Assembly (NCBI GenBank): GCA_944322005.1
Contig: CALUNL010000001.1
Span: forward strand, 248,001 to 312,000
DNA: 64,000 bases
Source of the DNA: an uncultured Alistipes sp.
GTDB lineage: Bacteria > Bacteroidota > Bacteroidia > Bacteroidales > Rikenellaceae
Direction: 5' to 3'
Positions 32,891 through 44,890 of the stretch are shown here, piece by piece; the stretch's first letter is position 1, and each line of letters opens with the position of its first letter. The notes beneath the pieces were generated by a model. That model did no database searches. It worked only from the letters and a program-made list of their open reading frames with translations, and was not told the DNA's origin. The position numbers and the translations under genes are program-made.

Positions 32891-34282
32891 CTCTATCTCC
32901 TCGACCTGCCTGCGGAAGGCCTTGTCGGTCTCCATCAGGTTCGAGATGGTTTTGCACGAGTGCAGCACCGTAGCGTGGTTTCGTCCGCCTATGGCGTTGC
33001 CGATGGCCGTGAGCGGCGATTTCGTATGCTGCTTGGCGAGGTACATGGCGAGCTGGCGCGCTATGGCTACCTCACGCGTACGCTCCGACGAGTTCAGACG
33101 TTCGCGGTCTATCGACATGTGCTCGCATACGACCTCTATTATGTGGTCGATGGTTATCTCCTTCTGGTAGAGCGAAACATACACCTTCAGAATCTCCTTG
33201 GCCAGGGATATGGTTATCTTGCGCCCCATGAACGAGGTGTTGGCCACGAGCGAGGATATGGCACCCTCTATTTCGCGTATGTTTGCCGATATGTTCTCGG
33301 CGAGATACGTCACCACGTCGTCCGGAATCTCGGCATTCAGGCGTGCGGCCTTGGCCTTGATGATCTTTATCTTGGTCTGGAAGTCCGGAATGAGTATCTT
33401 GGCCGACAGTCCCCACTTGAACCGTGTGAGAAGGCGCTCGTCGATGTCCTTCAACTCTACCGGCGGCTTGTCGGATATGAGCACGAGCTGCTTGCCCGAC
33501 ATCTGCAGGTGGTTGAATATGTTGAAGAATGCGTTCTGTGTTCCCGGCTTTCCCGAAAGCTCCTGTATGTCGTCGAGGATCAGCACGTCAACGGCCTGGT
33601 AATAGTGGATGAAGTCCGGTACCTCCTTGTTGACCGTCGCGGTCTGATACTGTGCCTGGAACTTGTTCATAGCCACATAGAGAACCTGCAATTCCGGATA
33701 GCGCTGGCGTATCTCGTTGCCTATTGCCTGCGCCACGTGGGTCTTGCCCAGACCCGAATCCCCATATATGTAGAGAGGATTGAACGGTGTGTTGTTGCCT
33801 GGGTTCACGGCCACAGCCATGCCGGCCGACCGCACAAGACGGTTGCACTCACCCTCGATGAAGGTGGCGAACGTGTAGCAGCTGTTCAGCTGCGGGTCGA
33901 TTATTATCTTCTTGAGGCCCGGAATTACGAAAGGATTTCGTATAATTGCGGAGTCGGTCTGCGTATTGAACGAGTGAGAAGTCGAGGTGACGTTCGACTC
34001 GGAGGCAATCGACGGTATTTCGCTCTTCGGAACTGCATAGCAGAGACGCGTCTGCTGTCCGAACGATTCGGCAATGAGCGGACGCAATACTCCGATGTAG
34101 TTGTTCTCGATCTGGTCTACGAAGTTCTTGTTGGGTACGCGCAACCGCAGTGTCGTTCCGTTGAATTCGAGCGGTACGATGGGAAGAAACCATTTGGCGA
34201 ACTCCTCTGCCGAAGTTTGGGCCTTTAGCTGGCTCAGACAGTTCTGCCAAGCGTCATTGTATGTCGCCGAGTTTGTGTGCAT
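32873..34282 (-). CDS. dnaA: Chromosomal replication initiator DnaA
   Basis: The 469-residue initiator has all four domains: domain I (residues ~5-80, WQNCLSQLKAQTSAEEFAKWFLP), a short variable domain II, an AAA+ domain (~130-350) with Walker A GDSGLGKTH and Walker B VLILDDIQELSGK, and domain IV with the RNHATVLHSCKTI DNA-binding signature. The ATG at 34282 is preferred; frame extension upstream has no family similarity. dnaN is not next to it, as is common in Bacteroidota. The stop sits inside its own terminator hairpin. A single DnaA-box-like site lies 95 bases upstream. Confidence 0.97.
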   Translation of the reverse strand: MHTNSATYNDAWQNCLSQLKAQTSAEEFAKWFLPIVPLEFNGTTLRLRVPNKNFVDQIENNYIGVLRPLIAESFGQQTRLCYAVPKSEIPSIASESNVTSTSHSFNTQTDSAIIRNPFVIPGLKKIIIDPQLNSCYTFATFIEGECNRLVRSAGMAVAVNPGNNTPFNPLYIYGDSGLGKTHVAQAIGNEIRQRYPELQVLYVAMNKFQAQYQTATVNKEVPDFIHYYQAVDVLILDDIQELSGKPGTQNAFFNIFNHLQMSGKQLVLISDKPPVELKDIDERLLTRFKWGLSAKILIPDFQTKIKIIKAKAARLNAEIPDDVVTYLAENISANIREIEGAISSLVANTSFMGRKITISLAKEILKVYVSLYQKEITIDHIIEVVCEHMSIDRERLNSSERTREVAIARQLAMYLAKQHTKSPLTAIGNAIGGRNHATVLHSCKTISNLMETDKAFRRQVEEIEKLVSA

Positions 34283-34375
34283 CTCATTTATAGTCAATAG
34301 TTTGTCGGATTGGATGCTGTGAGGAGCGCTTGTTCGATGGCAGTTCTTCCGTACCCTTTTTCGACATTGCAAAGT

Positions 34376-34384
34376 TGTGAATAA
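34376..34384. promoter_or_regulatory. DnaA-box-like site (TGTGAATAA) upstream of dnaA
   Basis: Reverse complement TTATTCACA fits TTATNCACA. It lies in a 300-base AT-rich divergent region between dnaA and pgm. One site suggests autoregulation and does not by itself define an origin. Confidence 0.42.
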
Positions 34385-34503
34385 ATTTATATTAAAAAAA
34401 GCACCCGCTCTATTGTTTGTTATCTTTTTTTATATATAGAAAATCAATGCGTTTTTTCGGTGCGAAATTTAACTTGTTGATAGTTAAATTGGAAATAATT
34501 TTG

Positions 34504-34511
34504 TATATTTG
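34504..34511 (+). promoter_or_regulatory. -7 element (TATATTTG) of the phosphosugar mutase gene
   Basis: A perfect TATATTTG lies 72 bases before the ATG at 34583. Candidate TTG triplets upstream are at non-standard spacing. The rest of the 34283-34582 gap is AT-rich and holds no other feature I recognise. Confidence 0.58.
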
Positions 34512-34582
34512 TCTTAATGGAATTAAGAATGATTATTACAAAATTATAGGTGAAACCAATAAAATTCAATTGACTGATAATT

Positions 34583-36328
34583 ATGAACAATCTTGAACAG
34601 CTAGTAAGAAGCAAGGCTCAGAAGTGGCTCGACGGAGATTACGACGAGGCAACGAAGAAACAGGTGAAATATCTTATGGACAACGATGCGAACGAACTCA
34701 CGGAGAGTTTCTACAAGGACCTTGAGTTCGGAACAGGCGGTTTGCGCGGAATAATGGGTGTGGGAACCAACCGAATGAACATATATACGGTCGGATTCGC
34801 AACGCAGGGACTGGCCAACTACCTCAAGATGAATTTCCCGGGCGAGGAGATACGTGTCGCCATATCGCACGATTCGCGCAACAACTCGCGCATGTTTGCC
34901 GAGCGTGTTGCCGACATATTCGCATCCAACGGTTTCAAGGTATTCCTGTTCGACGCCCTGCGTCCTACTCCGGAGTTGAGTTTCGCAATCCGCGAGCTCA
35001 AGTGCCAGTCGGGCGTAATGGTAACCGCGTCGCATAATCCGAAGGAGTACAACGGCTACAAGGCCTACTGGAGCGACGGTTCGCAGGTTACCGCACCGCA
35101 TGACGTGAATATAATAAAGGAGGTAGAGAAGATAACCGAGGTATCGCAGGTTCTGACGGGAAAGAACCCGGAGAACATCACAATCCTCGGCGAGGAGTTC
35201 GACAAACTTTATCTTGCCGCCATCAAGGAGTTGTCGCTGTCGCCGGAGAGCGTGAAGCGCTTCCACGACTTGAAAATCGTATATACCCCGCTTCATGGTG
35301 CCGGATACCGTCTTACGCCGGCATCGCTGCACAACTTCGGATTCACTAACGTGATCATGGTAAAGGAGCAGTCCGTACTCGACGGCAACTTCCCTACCGT
35401 GGCTTCGCCTAATCCTGAGGAGCGCAAAACCATGAAGATGGCCATCGAGCTGGCCGAGCGCGAGCAGGCCGACCTCGCAATGGCAACCGACCCGGATTCC
35501 GACCGTATCGGTGTGGCCCTGCGTACGGGCAAGGGCGAGTATGTCCTGCTCAACGGCAACCAGACGCTGATCCTGCTCATGTGCTACCAGCTTACCCGCT
35601 GGGCAGAGCTCGGACGCATAAAGGACGGAGACTATGTGGTTAAGACCATCGTAACGTCCACTATGCCGGATGCTGTGGCCGCATATTACGGGGTCAAGTG
35701 CTACAACTGTCTCACCGGATTCAAGTATATTGCCAAGATCATCCGTGAACACGAGGGTAAGGCCAAGTATATCGGCGGCGGCGAGGAGTCGTTCGGATAC
35801 CTTGCCGGAGACTACGTGCGCGACAAGGACGGCGTATCCGCATGTTCGCTGGTTGCGGAGGCTGCCGCATGGTGCCGCGATACGAAGGGCATGACGCTCT
35901 ATGAGTGGCTGCAGGATCTCTATGTCAAGTTCGGATTCTACCGCGAGGGCCTGGTGAACGTTGTCCGCAAGGGCAAGGATGGCGCGGAGCTTATCCAGAA
36001 CATGATGGTCGAGTACCGCAACAACCCTCCTAAGAGCATTCTCGGCTCGAAGGTGGTGACGATTCTCGACTACAAGACACTCGAGTCGCTCGACGTTGCC
36101 ACGGGTGTGAAGTCCCCTATCGAGGGCGTTACCGACAAGAGCAACGTGTTGCAGTGGATTACCGAGGACGGTACGCGCGTATCCGTGCGTCCTTCGGGAA
36201 CCGAGCCGAAGATCAAGTTCTACTTCGGCGTGAGGGCCGACCTTCCGTCGGTAGAGCAGTTCGAGAAGGTGCAGGCCGAACTCGATGAGAAGATCGAGGC
36301 AATCAAGCGCGAACTTAAACTCGAGTAG
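34583..36328 (+). CDS. Phospho-sugar mutase (phosphoglucomutase/phosphomannomutase)
   Basis: The 581-residue alpha-D-phosphohexomutase interconverts glucose-1-P and glucose-6-P (or the mannose pair). The active phosphoserine is Ser150 in TASHNPKEYNG. The metal loop is ATDPDSDRIG, the sugar-binding loop GGGEESFGYL, and the phosphate-binding C-terminal loop RPSGTEPKIKFY. The long form with a ~50-residue helical N-terminus (FGTGGLRGIMG) is the PGM/PMM type frequent in Bacteroidota and Firmicutes. It is divergent from dnaA and ends at a strong terminator. Confidence 0.95.
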   Translation: MNNLEQLVRSKAQKWLDGDYDEATKKQVKYLMDNDANELTESFYKDLEFGTGGLRGIMGVGTNRMNIYTVGFATQGLANYLKMNFPGEEIRVAISHDSRNNSRMFAERVADIFASNGFKVFLFDALRPTPELSFAIRELKCQSGVMVTASHNPKEYNGYKAYWSDGSQVTAPHDVNIIKEVEKITEVSQVLTGKNPENITILGEEFDKLYLAAIKELSLSPESVKRFHDLKIVYTPLHGAGYRLTPASLHNFGFTNVIMVKEQSVLDGNFPTVASPNPEERKTMKMAIELAEREQADLAMATDPDSDRIGVALRTGKGEYVLLNGNQTLILLMCYQLTRWAELGRIKDGDYVVKTIVTSTMPDAVAAYYGVKCYNCLTGFKYIAKIIREHEGKAKYIGGGEESFGYLAGDYVRDKDGVSACSLVAEAAAWCRDTKGMTLYEWLQDLYVKFGFYREGLVNVVRKGKDGAELIQNMMVEYRNNPPKSILGSKVVTILDYKTLESLDVATGVKSPIEGVTDKSNVLQWITEDGTRVSVRPSGTEPKIKFYFGVRADLPSVEQFEKVQAELDEKIEAIKRELKLE

Positions 36329-36358
36329 TTTCCGATTCTTCGCAATACATCAAAGCAG

Positions 36359-36389
36359 CGGACGCCGGCTTCAAGCCGGCGTCCGTTTT
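36359..36389 (+). terminator. Terminator after the phosphosugar mutase gene
   Basis: A 12-base perfect stem, CGGACGCCGGCT (36359-36370) with AGCCGGCGTCCG (36374-36385), has a 3-base loop and is followed by TTTTC. Confidence 0.92.
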
Positions 36390-36403
36390 CATTATAGTGT
36401 GTT

Positions 36404-36437
36404 CCGCCGGCGCACCGGCGGAGCGGTCGGATCCGAC
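36404..36437. repeat. Two further palindromes at the gdhA 3' end
   Basis: CCGCCGG/CCGGCGG (36404-36410, 36415-36421) with a 4-base loop is followed by the perfect palindrome GTCGGATCCGAC (36426-36437). They probably serve termination of gdhA, whose stop codon begins within the second palindrome. Confidence 0.55.
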
Positions 36438-37792
36438 TATACGCAGCCCTGCGACATCATCGCGTCGGCCACCTTCATGAAGCCGCCGATGTTGGCGCCC
36501 TTGACGTAGTTGATGTATCCGTCCTCCTCGGTTCCGTACTTGACGCATACCTCGTGGATGTTGCACATTATCGAGCGGAGTTTCTCGTCGACCTCTTCGC
36601 GTGTCCACTTGATGCGCATCGAGTTCTGCGACATCTCGAGGCCGGAGGTTGCCACTCCGCCTGCATTCGAGGCCTTTCCTGGCGAGTATAACAGTTTGTT
36701 GCTATGGAATATGCTTATGGCCTCCGGAGTCGAAGGCATGTTGGCGCCCTCGGCTACGCAGATGCATCCGTTTTCGACAAGTGAACGTGCGTTGTCGCCG
36801 TTGATTTCGTTTTGCGTGGCGCACGGCATGGCAATGTCGCACTTTACACCCCACGGGCGCTCTCCAGGGAAGTATTTGGCATTCGGGTAGCGCTCTGCAT
36901 ACTCCTTGATTCGGCCGCGGAAGACATTCTTGAGCAGTTTTACGTACTCCAGCTTGTCATGGTCGAGGCCGTCCGGATCATAGACGTATCCCGACGAGTC
37001 GGAGAGAGTTACGACCTTGGCTCCGAGCTGCAGGGCCTTTTCGGCAGCGAACTGCGCCACGTTTCCGGAGCCGGAAATCGTTACTACCTTGCCCTTGAAC
37101 GACTCGCCGCGCGTTGCAAGCATCTCGTTTGCGAAGTAGCAGACGCCGTATCCGGTAGCCTCCGGCCGGAGCGAGCTTCCGCCCCATCCGAGTCCCTTGC
37201 CGGTGAAGGTACCTGTGAACTCGTCGCGCAGGCGCTTGTACTGTCCGAACATGAATCCTATTTCACGTGCTCCAACGCCAATGTCGCCGGCTGGAACGTC
37301 GGTGTCCTGACCGATGTGGCGGTAAAGTTCGGTTACGAACGACTGGCAGAAACGCATCACCTCGTTGTCGGACTTGCCCTTCGGGTCGAAGTCGGAACCG
37401 CCCTTGGCTCCACCCATAGGCAGAGTCGTGAGGCTGTTCTTGAGCGTCTGCTCGAAGGCGAGGAATTTCATGATGCTCAGGTTGACGGAGGCGTGGAAAC
37501 GGATGCCGCCCTTGTAAGGGCCTATGGCGCTGTTCATCTGCACGCGGTATCCGCGGTTGATCTCTATGTCGCCGCGGTCGTTGAGCCACGGTACACGGAA
37601 CATGATGACGCGCTCCGGTTCAGCCATTCTTTCAAGAACCTTCATCTTCTGAAGTGCAGGGTCCGCGATGATGTACGATGCCAGAGATTCGACCACCTCG
37701 CGTACGGCCTGATGGAACTCAGGCTCGTTAGGATTCCTGGCGATGAGTTTCGCCATGAAGTTCTCCACAAATTGTTGCTCTTGTTTCTCCAT
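36437..37792 (-). CDS. gdhA: Glutamate dehydrogenase (probably NADP-specific)
   Basis: The 451-residue enzyme reductively aminates 2-oxoglutarate, a main route of ammonium assimilation in Bacteroidota. Substrate-binding residues appear in QMNSAIGPYKGGIRFH, and the catalytic Lys130 lies in PMGGAKGGSDFDPKG. The Rossmann motif is TISGSGNVAQFAAEKA. WGGSSLRPEATGYG is typical of the hexameric 450-residue class. Coenzyme choice is inferred from subfamily. It is preceded by 21 bases after the stop of the phosphoesterase gene on the same strand, so read-through is possible. Confidence 0.96.
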   Translation of the reverse strand: MEKQEQQFVENFMAKLIARNPNEPEFHQAVREVVESLASYIIADPALQKMKVLERMAEPERVIMFRVPWLNDRGDIEINRGYRVQMNSAIGPYKGGIRFHASVNLSIMKFLAFEQTLKNSLTTLPMGGAKGGSDFDPKGKSDNEVMRFCQSFVTELYRHIGQDTDVPAGDIGVGAREIGFMFGQYKRLRDEFTGTFTGKGLGWGGSSLRPEATGYGVCYFANEMLATRGESFKGKVVTISGSGNVAQFAAEKALQLGAKVVTLSDSSGYVYDPDGLDHDKLEYVKLLKNVFRGRIKEYAERYPNAKYFPGERPWGVKCDIAMPCATQNEINGDNARSLVENGCICVAEGANMPSTPEAISIFHSNKLLYSPGKASNAGGVATSGLEMSQNSMRIKWTREEVDEKLRSIMCNIHEVCVKYGTEEDGYINYVKGANIGGFMKVADAMMSQGCV

Positions 37793-37813
37793 AATATATT
37801 GAATAAAAATGGG

Positions 37814-39652
37814 TTATGGTTCTATTCTGTATATCTTGCCTTCGATGAATGTCACCCATACCGCACCCTCCGTGTCGACATGGAAGTCGTTGGCCGAGGA
37901 GTTGCCCAGTTTGGCAACATGGCGTACGGTTCCGTCCGTCAGGTTCACGGCCGCGACCATTCCCGTACGGTTGGCCATGTAGGCCGTCTCGCCTACAACG
38001 GCCACCGGGCAGAAGTTGTGGTCGTAGCCCCATCCCGCATCGGCGCACCACAGCTCCTCGTAGCTTTCGGCACTGACCGGCACGGCCACCATCTCGCCGT
38101 CCATAGTCTTTGCGTAGAATATCGTTCCGTCGTCGCTCAGCCCCGTACTCTCCCTGACGCGGCGTCTCTTCTCACGCCATATTTCGCGTCCTGTTTCGAG
38201 GTCGATGAATGTCATGTGCCTGTCCGGGGCGACAATCATGACGCGGCCGCGGGATATTCGCGGAACGATATGTCCCGGCGAGAAGAGGACGTTGGCGCTG
38301 CCGTTGTTCCACCGCCACAGCTCCTTGCCGCTGCGTGTGTCGATGCAATACAGGTGCCTGTCCCATGCTCCGAATACCAGCCTGTTCCCATCGGCCGTAG
38401 GGCGCCCCTGCGGCTGTCCGCTCCCGAAGCCGAACTCCCATTCTATGCTGCCGTCGGCGGGATTTATCCTGAACATCCGCCCGTCGCAGCCGGTATATAG
38501 AGCGCCGTCGTGCAGGAGGCAGTCGCCTATCATTGTCTCCCGGCCGAGGGCGTGCCATACCACCCTGCCGTTTTCGGCATCGAGCGCAAACAGCCCCTCG
38601 CCGGCCGTAGGGACTATTACTATGCCATCCGTGCATACCGGTGTCGAATAGAGCGTGTTGCCGAACCTGCGCACCCATTTCGTCTCCCCGCGCCTGATGT
38701 CGTATGCCGTGAACTCGCCCGACGAGTTTCCGTAATAGAGTATCCCGTTGCCGACGGCGGCCCCGGTGTATATCGAACTGCGGTCGCTCACCACCAGTTC
38801 GGCCTTCATGCCTCCCAAATCGAGCGGCGGCGTGGCCGGCGCGGACTCTATCTCTGCAAGCTCGCGGCTGAAACCCTGACGTATGGCATATTGCCGTTGC
38901 GGCCTCTCTCCTATTATCTTTTCGTTGACGAGTATCGAGTCTCCCGAGAATTCGAGTATGGTATATCCGAAACTTTCGCCTCCGTCGCGCTCCGGCAGCA
39001 TCAGCGAGCGGCATACGATGCCCGGAACGGAGTCGAAGTTCATGAGCCTCGGTTTGTGGTAGTGCCCGCATATTGACGCTGCGACATCGTGACGACGGAT
39101 CACCCGTATTATGTCGTGACGGTTCGCAAGGTCGTTGTTGAGCGGGTAGTGGCATACGCCGACGATACGGCGCCTGCCGGCCTTCGACATCTGCCGCTCT
39201 ATCCACGCGAGGTCCTCGGTGCGGATTATGCCGTCGGCCATCTTCATGTATGGTCCCGACGGAAATGCCACGAACAGGTATCCGCCGGCCTTCGCACTCA
39301 TGCGTCCGTCGTGACCCCACAGACGCCGGAATTCGGCGCATGCGCTCTCGCTCCATGTCGTTTCGTGGTTCCCGGTGGTGATTACCGACGGGTGGCGCAG
39401 GCGGCGCAGCTTGCGGTGTATGTTCCGCAGCTCCACGTTGCTGCCGGTGTTGGTCACGTCTCCCGCAATGACGACAAGGTCGCACTTCGTGCGGTTGATC
39501 TCGTCGATTGCCTCGTCGAGTATGGAGTCGTTTGTATTTCCCGGCGTAACGTGCGTGTCGGTGAGTACTATGACGGTGGCGTTCTGCCGCCGCTGTGCCG
39601 TTGCGCAGGCAAGCGATAACAGAAACATCGATATGAGCACCGCCCTTTTCAC
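37814..39652 (-). CDS. Exported metallophosphoesterase fused to a PQQ-like beta-propeller
   Basis: The 612-residue protein starts with GTG at 39652, overlapping the methyltransferase stop by four bases, and has a signal peptide (KRAVLISMFLLSLACATAQ). The calcineurin-type phosphoesterase (residues ~25-260) has LTDTHVTPG, IAGDVTNTG, TTGNHETTW and CGHYHKPR, so all metal ligands appear present. The second half (~290-612) is a BamB/PQQ-like propeller with repeated Gly-x3-Trp blades (GRVVWHAL, GSIEWEFG, GKELWRW, GREIWRE). The fusion suggests a periplasmic or surface enzyme with a propeller for binding. Its substrate is unknown. Last gene of the dapB operon. Confidence 0.86.
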   Translation of the reverse strand: MKRAVLISMFLLSLACATAQRRQNATVIVLTDTHVTPGNTNDSILDEAIDEINRTKCDLVVIAGDVTNTGSNVELRNIHRKLRRLRHPSVITTGNHETTWSESACAEFRRLWGHDGRMSAKAGGYLFVAFPSGPYMKMADGIIRTEDLAWIERQMSKAGRRRIVGVCHYPLNNDLANRHDIIRVIRRHDVAASICGHYHKPRLMNFDSVPGIVCRSLMLPERDGGESFGYTILEFSGDSILVNEKIIGERPQRQYAIRQGFSRELAEIESAPATPPLDLGGMKAELVVSDRSSIYTGAAVGNGILYYGNSSGEFTAYDIRRGETKWVRRFGNTLYSTPVCTDGIVIVPTAGEGLFALDAENGRVVWHALGRETMIGDCLLHDGALYTGCDGRMFRINPADGSIEWEFGFGSGQPQGRPTADGNRLVFGAWDRHLYCIDTRSGKELWRWNNGSANVLFSPGHIVPRISRGRVMIVAPDRHMTFIDLETGREIWREKRRRVRESTGLSDDGTIFYAKTMDGEMVAVPVSAESYEELWCADAGWGYDHNFCPVAVVGETAYMANRTGMVAAVNLTDGTVRHVAKLGNSSANDFHVDTEGAVWVTFIEGKIYRIEP

Positions 39653-40284
39653 TTTACACGTATCAGATTTATGCCGTCGCGTATCGGTATTATCACGTTT
39701 TCGACCCTCGGGTCCTCGAGCACCCTGCGGTTGAAGTCTATTATGGCCTGCGTCTGCCGGTCGCCGTGTGCGACCTCGTTGACTATCTTGCCGTACCACA
39801 GTATGTTGTCCGCCAGGATGAAGCTGCCGCTGCCGACCAGGCCGTTGTCCATCAGCATGTCGTAATATTCGACATATTCGCGCTTGTCGCCGTCGATGAA
39901 GACCATGTCGAACCGACCGCCGAGCCGCGGCGCTATGTCGAGCGCCGAACCTATGTGCAGGCGTATCTTGTCGCGGTGAGGCGACCGCCCGAAGAACGAC
40001 CGGATCATATTCTCAAGCTCGTCGTCGTATTCGCAGGTGTCGATGGTGCCGTCCTCGTCAAGCCCTGCGGCCATGCTCAGCGCCGAATATCCGGTGAATG
40101 TCCCTATCTCTAAGATTCGCTTCGGATGGAGCATGCGGACCAGCATCTCGAGCAGCTTACCCTGTGCCCGGCCCGAGACCATGCGCGGGTTGATGGTGCG
40201 CAGGTAGGTCTCGCGCTCCACCTCGCGCAGGAGTTCATCCTCCGGCGATGTCATGTCCCTTACATATCGTTCCAAAGCATCCAT
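39649..40284 (-). CDS. O-methyltransferase, SAM-dependent (COMT-like)
   Basis: The 211-residue enzyme belongs to the bacterial family related to catechol/caffeoyl-CoA O-methyltransferases. Motif I is EIGTFTGYSALSMA, followed by DTCEYDDEL, FDMVFIDGDKREYVEYYD with metal-binding Asp, and LADNILWYGKI with an Asn ligand. Length is typical (about 210-220). It overlaps the phosphoesterase gene by four bases and follows the M16 peptidase by five. The substrate is not predictable, and the operon context does not help. Confidence 0.9.
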   Translation of the reverse strand: MDALERYVRDMTSPEDELLREVERETYLRTINPRMVSGRAQGKLLEMLVRMLHPKRILEIGTFTGYSALSMAAGLDEDGTIDTCEYDDELENMIRSFFGRSPHRDKIRLHIGSALDIAPRLGGRFDMVFIDGDKREYVEYYDMLMDNGLVGSGSFILADNILWYGKIVNEVAHGDRQTQAIIDFNRRVLEDPRVENVIIPIRDGINLIRVK

Positions 40285-40289
40285 CTACC

Positions 40290-41507
40290 CTATCTGTATA
40301 TGAGTGCCGACGGGTCGCTCCACACCTCGTTGGCCACCTCCATGAGCTGTGAGGCCGTTATCGACTCTATCTTGCGGTATACCTCCTCCATCGTATCCAC
40401 CTCGCTGTGCACGAGCAGGCTCTTGCCTATGCCGAGCATGTAGCCCTCGTTGCCCTCCATCGAGATTGCGAGTTGCGCTATGAACTGCCGCTTGGACATC
40501 GACAGCTGCCTTGTCGTCATGGCGTTTCTCTGCAGTTTGCCTATCTCCTGCGCTATCAGCTCGCGGCATTTGTCCGCGTTGTCATGGTCCGAACTGAAAT
40601 ATATGACAGCCATGCCGCAGTCGGAATATGGCGTGTAGCTCGCCTCGATGTTGTACGACAGTCCGTGCTTCTCGCGTATGCTGATGTTGAGTATCGAGTT
40701 GGCGCACGGACCGCCGAGTATGTTCGTAAGCAGCGACAGCGGCAACCGTTTCGGGTCGAGAATGTCGTATGCCCTGTTGCCGGTGATGCAATGCGCCTGA
40801 TGCGTGTGGCGATTGACGCTCTTCTCGAACCGTACGTATGGTTTCGGTGCCGTCCTCACGTGGGTCCGTACCGTTGCCGGACGGTCGGCGAAATACCTCT
40901 CCGCAATCCTCTCGATGCGGCTGTCGGAGATGTTGCCTATCGAGGCGAAGACCATCTGGTCGGTCGTGTAGTTGCGCCCGACGAAACCCCGTATCGAGTC
41001 TCCGTTGTGGCGTGCCAGGTCGCGCTTGTATCCGAGTATGTTGTGGCCGAGTTCCGACCCTTCGAAGAGCATGTCCTCGAAGGTGTCGTATATCATGTCC
41101 ATCGGCGAGTCCTTGTAGGTGTTTATTTCGTCGATGATGACCTCGCGCTCGCGGTTCAGTTCGCGTTCCGGGAACGTGGAGTTGAATACCACGTCGGAGA
41201 TGAGCTCCGCCGCCTTCGAGATGTCGCTGCGCAGCGTCGTAGCATGAACCGTGGTGTCCTCCTTTGTCGTATATGCATTCAACTCGCCGCCGAGATTCTC
41301 GAGGCGGCAGTTGACCTGGTATGCCTTGCGCCGGACGGTTCCCTTGAAAAGCCCGTGTTCGGTGAAGTGCGCCAGGCCGTGCTCGTCGGCCCTTTCGTCG
41401 CGGCTGCCTGCGTTTATCATCAGCGCACAGCGGGCGACGGCGCTCTTGACGCAACGGTGGATGCATCGTATTCCGTTCGGAAGCGTATATGTATGAAACT
41501 CCTCCAT
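40290..41507 (-). CDS. M16-family zinc metallopeptidase (processing-peptidase-like)
   Basis: The 405-residue protein is a single-module inverzincin. The HxxEH motif is His47-Phe-Thr-Glu50-His51 (LAHFTEHGLFKG), with the third ligand in the EREVIIDEINTYKD segment ~75 residues later. The C-terminal half has the R/Y motif region (SIREKHGLSYNIEASY). It lacks a signal peptide, so it is cytosolic unless exported otherwise; relatives process small peptides. The ATG at 41507 begins three bases after the uvrA2 stop. Part of the dapB operon. Confidence 0.93.
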   Translation of the reverse strand: MEEFHTYTLPNGIRCIHRCVKSAVARCALMINAGSRDERADEHGLAHFTEHGLFKGTVRRKAYQVNCRLENLGGELNAYTTKEDTTVHATTLRSDISKAAELISDVVFNSTFPERELNREREVIIDEINTYKDSPMDMIYDTFEDMLFEGSELGHNILGYKRDLARHNGDSIRGFVGRNYTTDQMVFASIGNISDSRIERIAERYFADRPATVRTHVRTAPKPYVRFEKSVNRHTHQAHCITGNRAYDILDPKRLPLSLLTNILGGPCANSILNISIREKHGLSYNIEASYTPYSDCGMAVIYFSSDHDNADKCRELIAQEIGKLQRNAMTTRQLSMSKRQFIAQLAISMEGNEGYMLGIGKSLLVHSEVDTMEEVYRKIESITASQLMEVANEVWSDPSALIYR

Positions 41508-41509
41508 TG

Positions 41510-44289
<2,780 letters not shown>

Positions 44290-44290
<1 letters not shown>

Positions 44291-44889
44291 TATTCGCTGT
44301 TGATTTCGATCCCGGAAACCTTGCCCAGTCTTCCGAGAAGCGTCTCCGCCCTGCTCTTGCGTATCGAGAGCCTCATCGAACATATGTTGTCGAACCTTTG
44401 CTCCTCGATGCGCGGATTCTCCTCCTTAACTATCCTCATTACGTCGTTCATGGCGACATACGGAAACTCAATCCCGATCCTCACATCCACCGTGGTCTCG
44501 ATGACCGTGCAGTTGTCTATTGCCGCCTGGGCCGACTCCCTGTATGCCTGTATGAGCCCCGGAACCCCGAGTTTCGTTCCGCCGAAATACCGCACTACCA
44601 CGATCAGGCACTGCGTTATCCCGCGCGAGAGCATCTGCCCGAGTATCGGCCGGCCGGCCGTACCCGACGGCTCGCCGTCGTCGTTGCAGCGGTACTGCTC
44701 TCCGTATGCCCCCAAACGCCATGCGTAACAGTGGTGCGTGGCGTCGTAGTACTCCTTGCGCAGTCCGTCCAGTATCTCCTTTATCTCCCCTTCATCGCTT
44801 ACGGGATAGGCGAATGCAAGGAATTTGCTGCTGCGTTCCTTGTAGACGGCCTCACCCGGTTGCGCTATGGTCAGATAACTGTCTTCCAC
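44290..44889 (-). CDS. yigZ: YigZ/IMPACT family protein (UPF0029)
   Basis: The 199-residue protein has the IMPACT N-terminal domain with KERSSKFLAFAYPV, DATHHCYAWRLG, CNDDGEPSGTAGRPIL and VVRYFGGTKLGVPGLIQAY. A C-terminal ferredoxin-like DUF1949 domain follows. Bacterial YigZ proteins bind nucleic acid and are linked to translation and stress. It overlaps uvrA2 by one base and starts one base before lepB ends, so its translation is coupled within the operon. Confidence 0.93.
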
Positions 44890-44890
44890 C

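Noticed and set aside
34283..34582. Chromosomal origin between dnaA and pgm
   Set aside because: Only one DnaA-box-like site and general AT richness; no box cluster. Kept only as a regulatory-site candidate.
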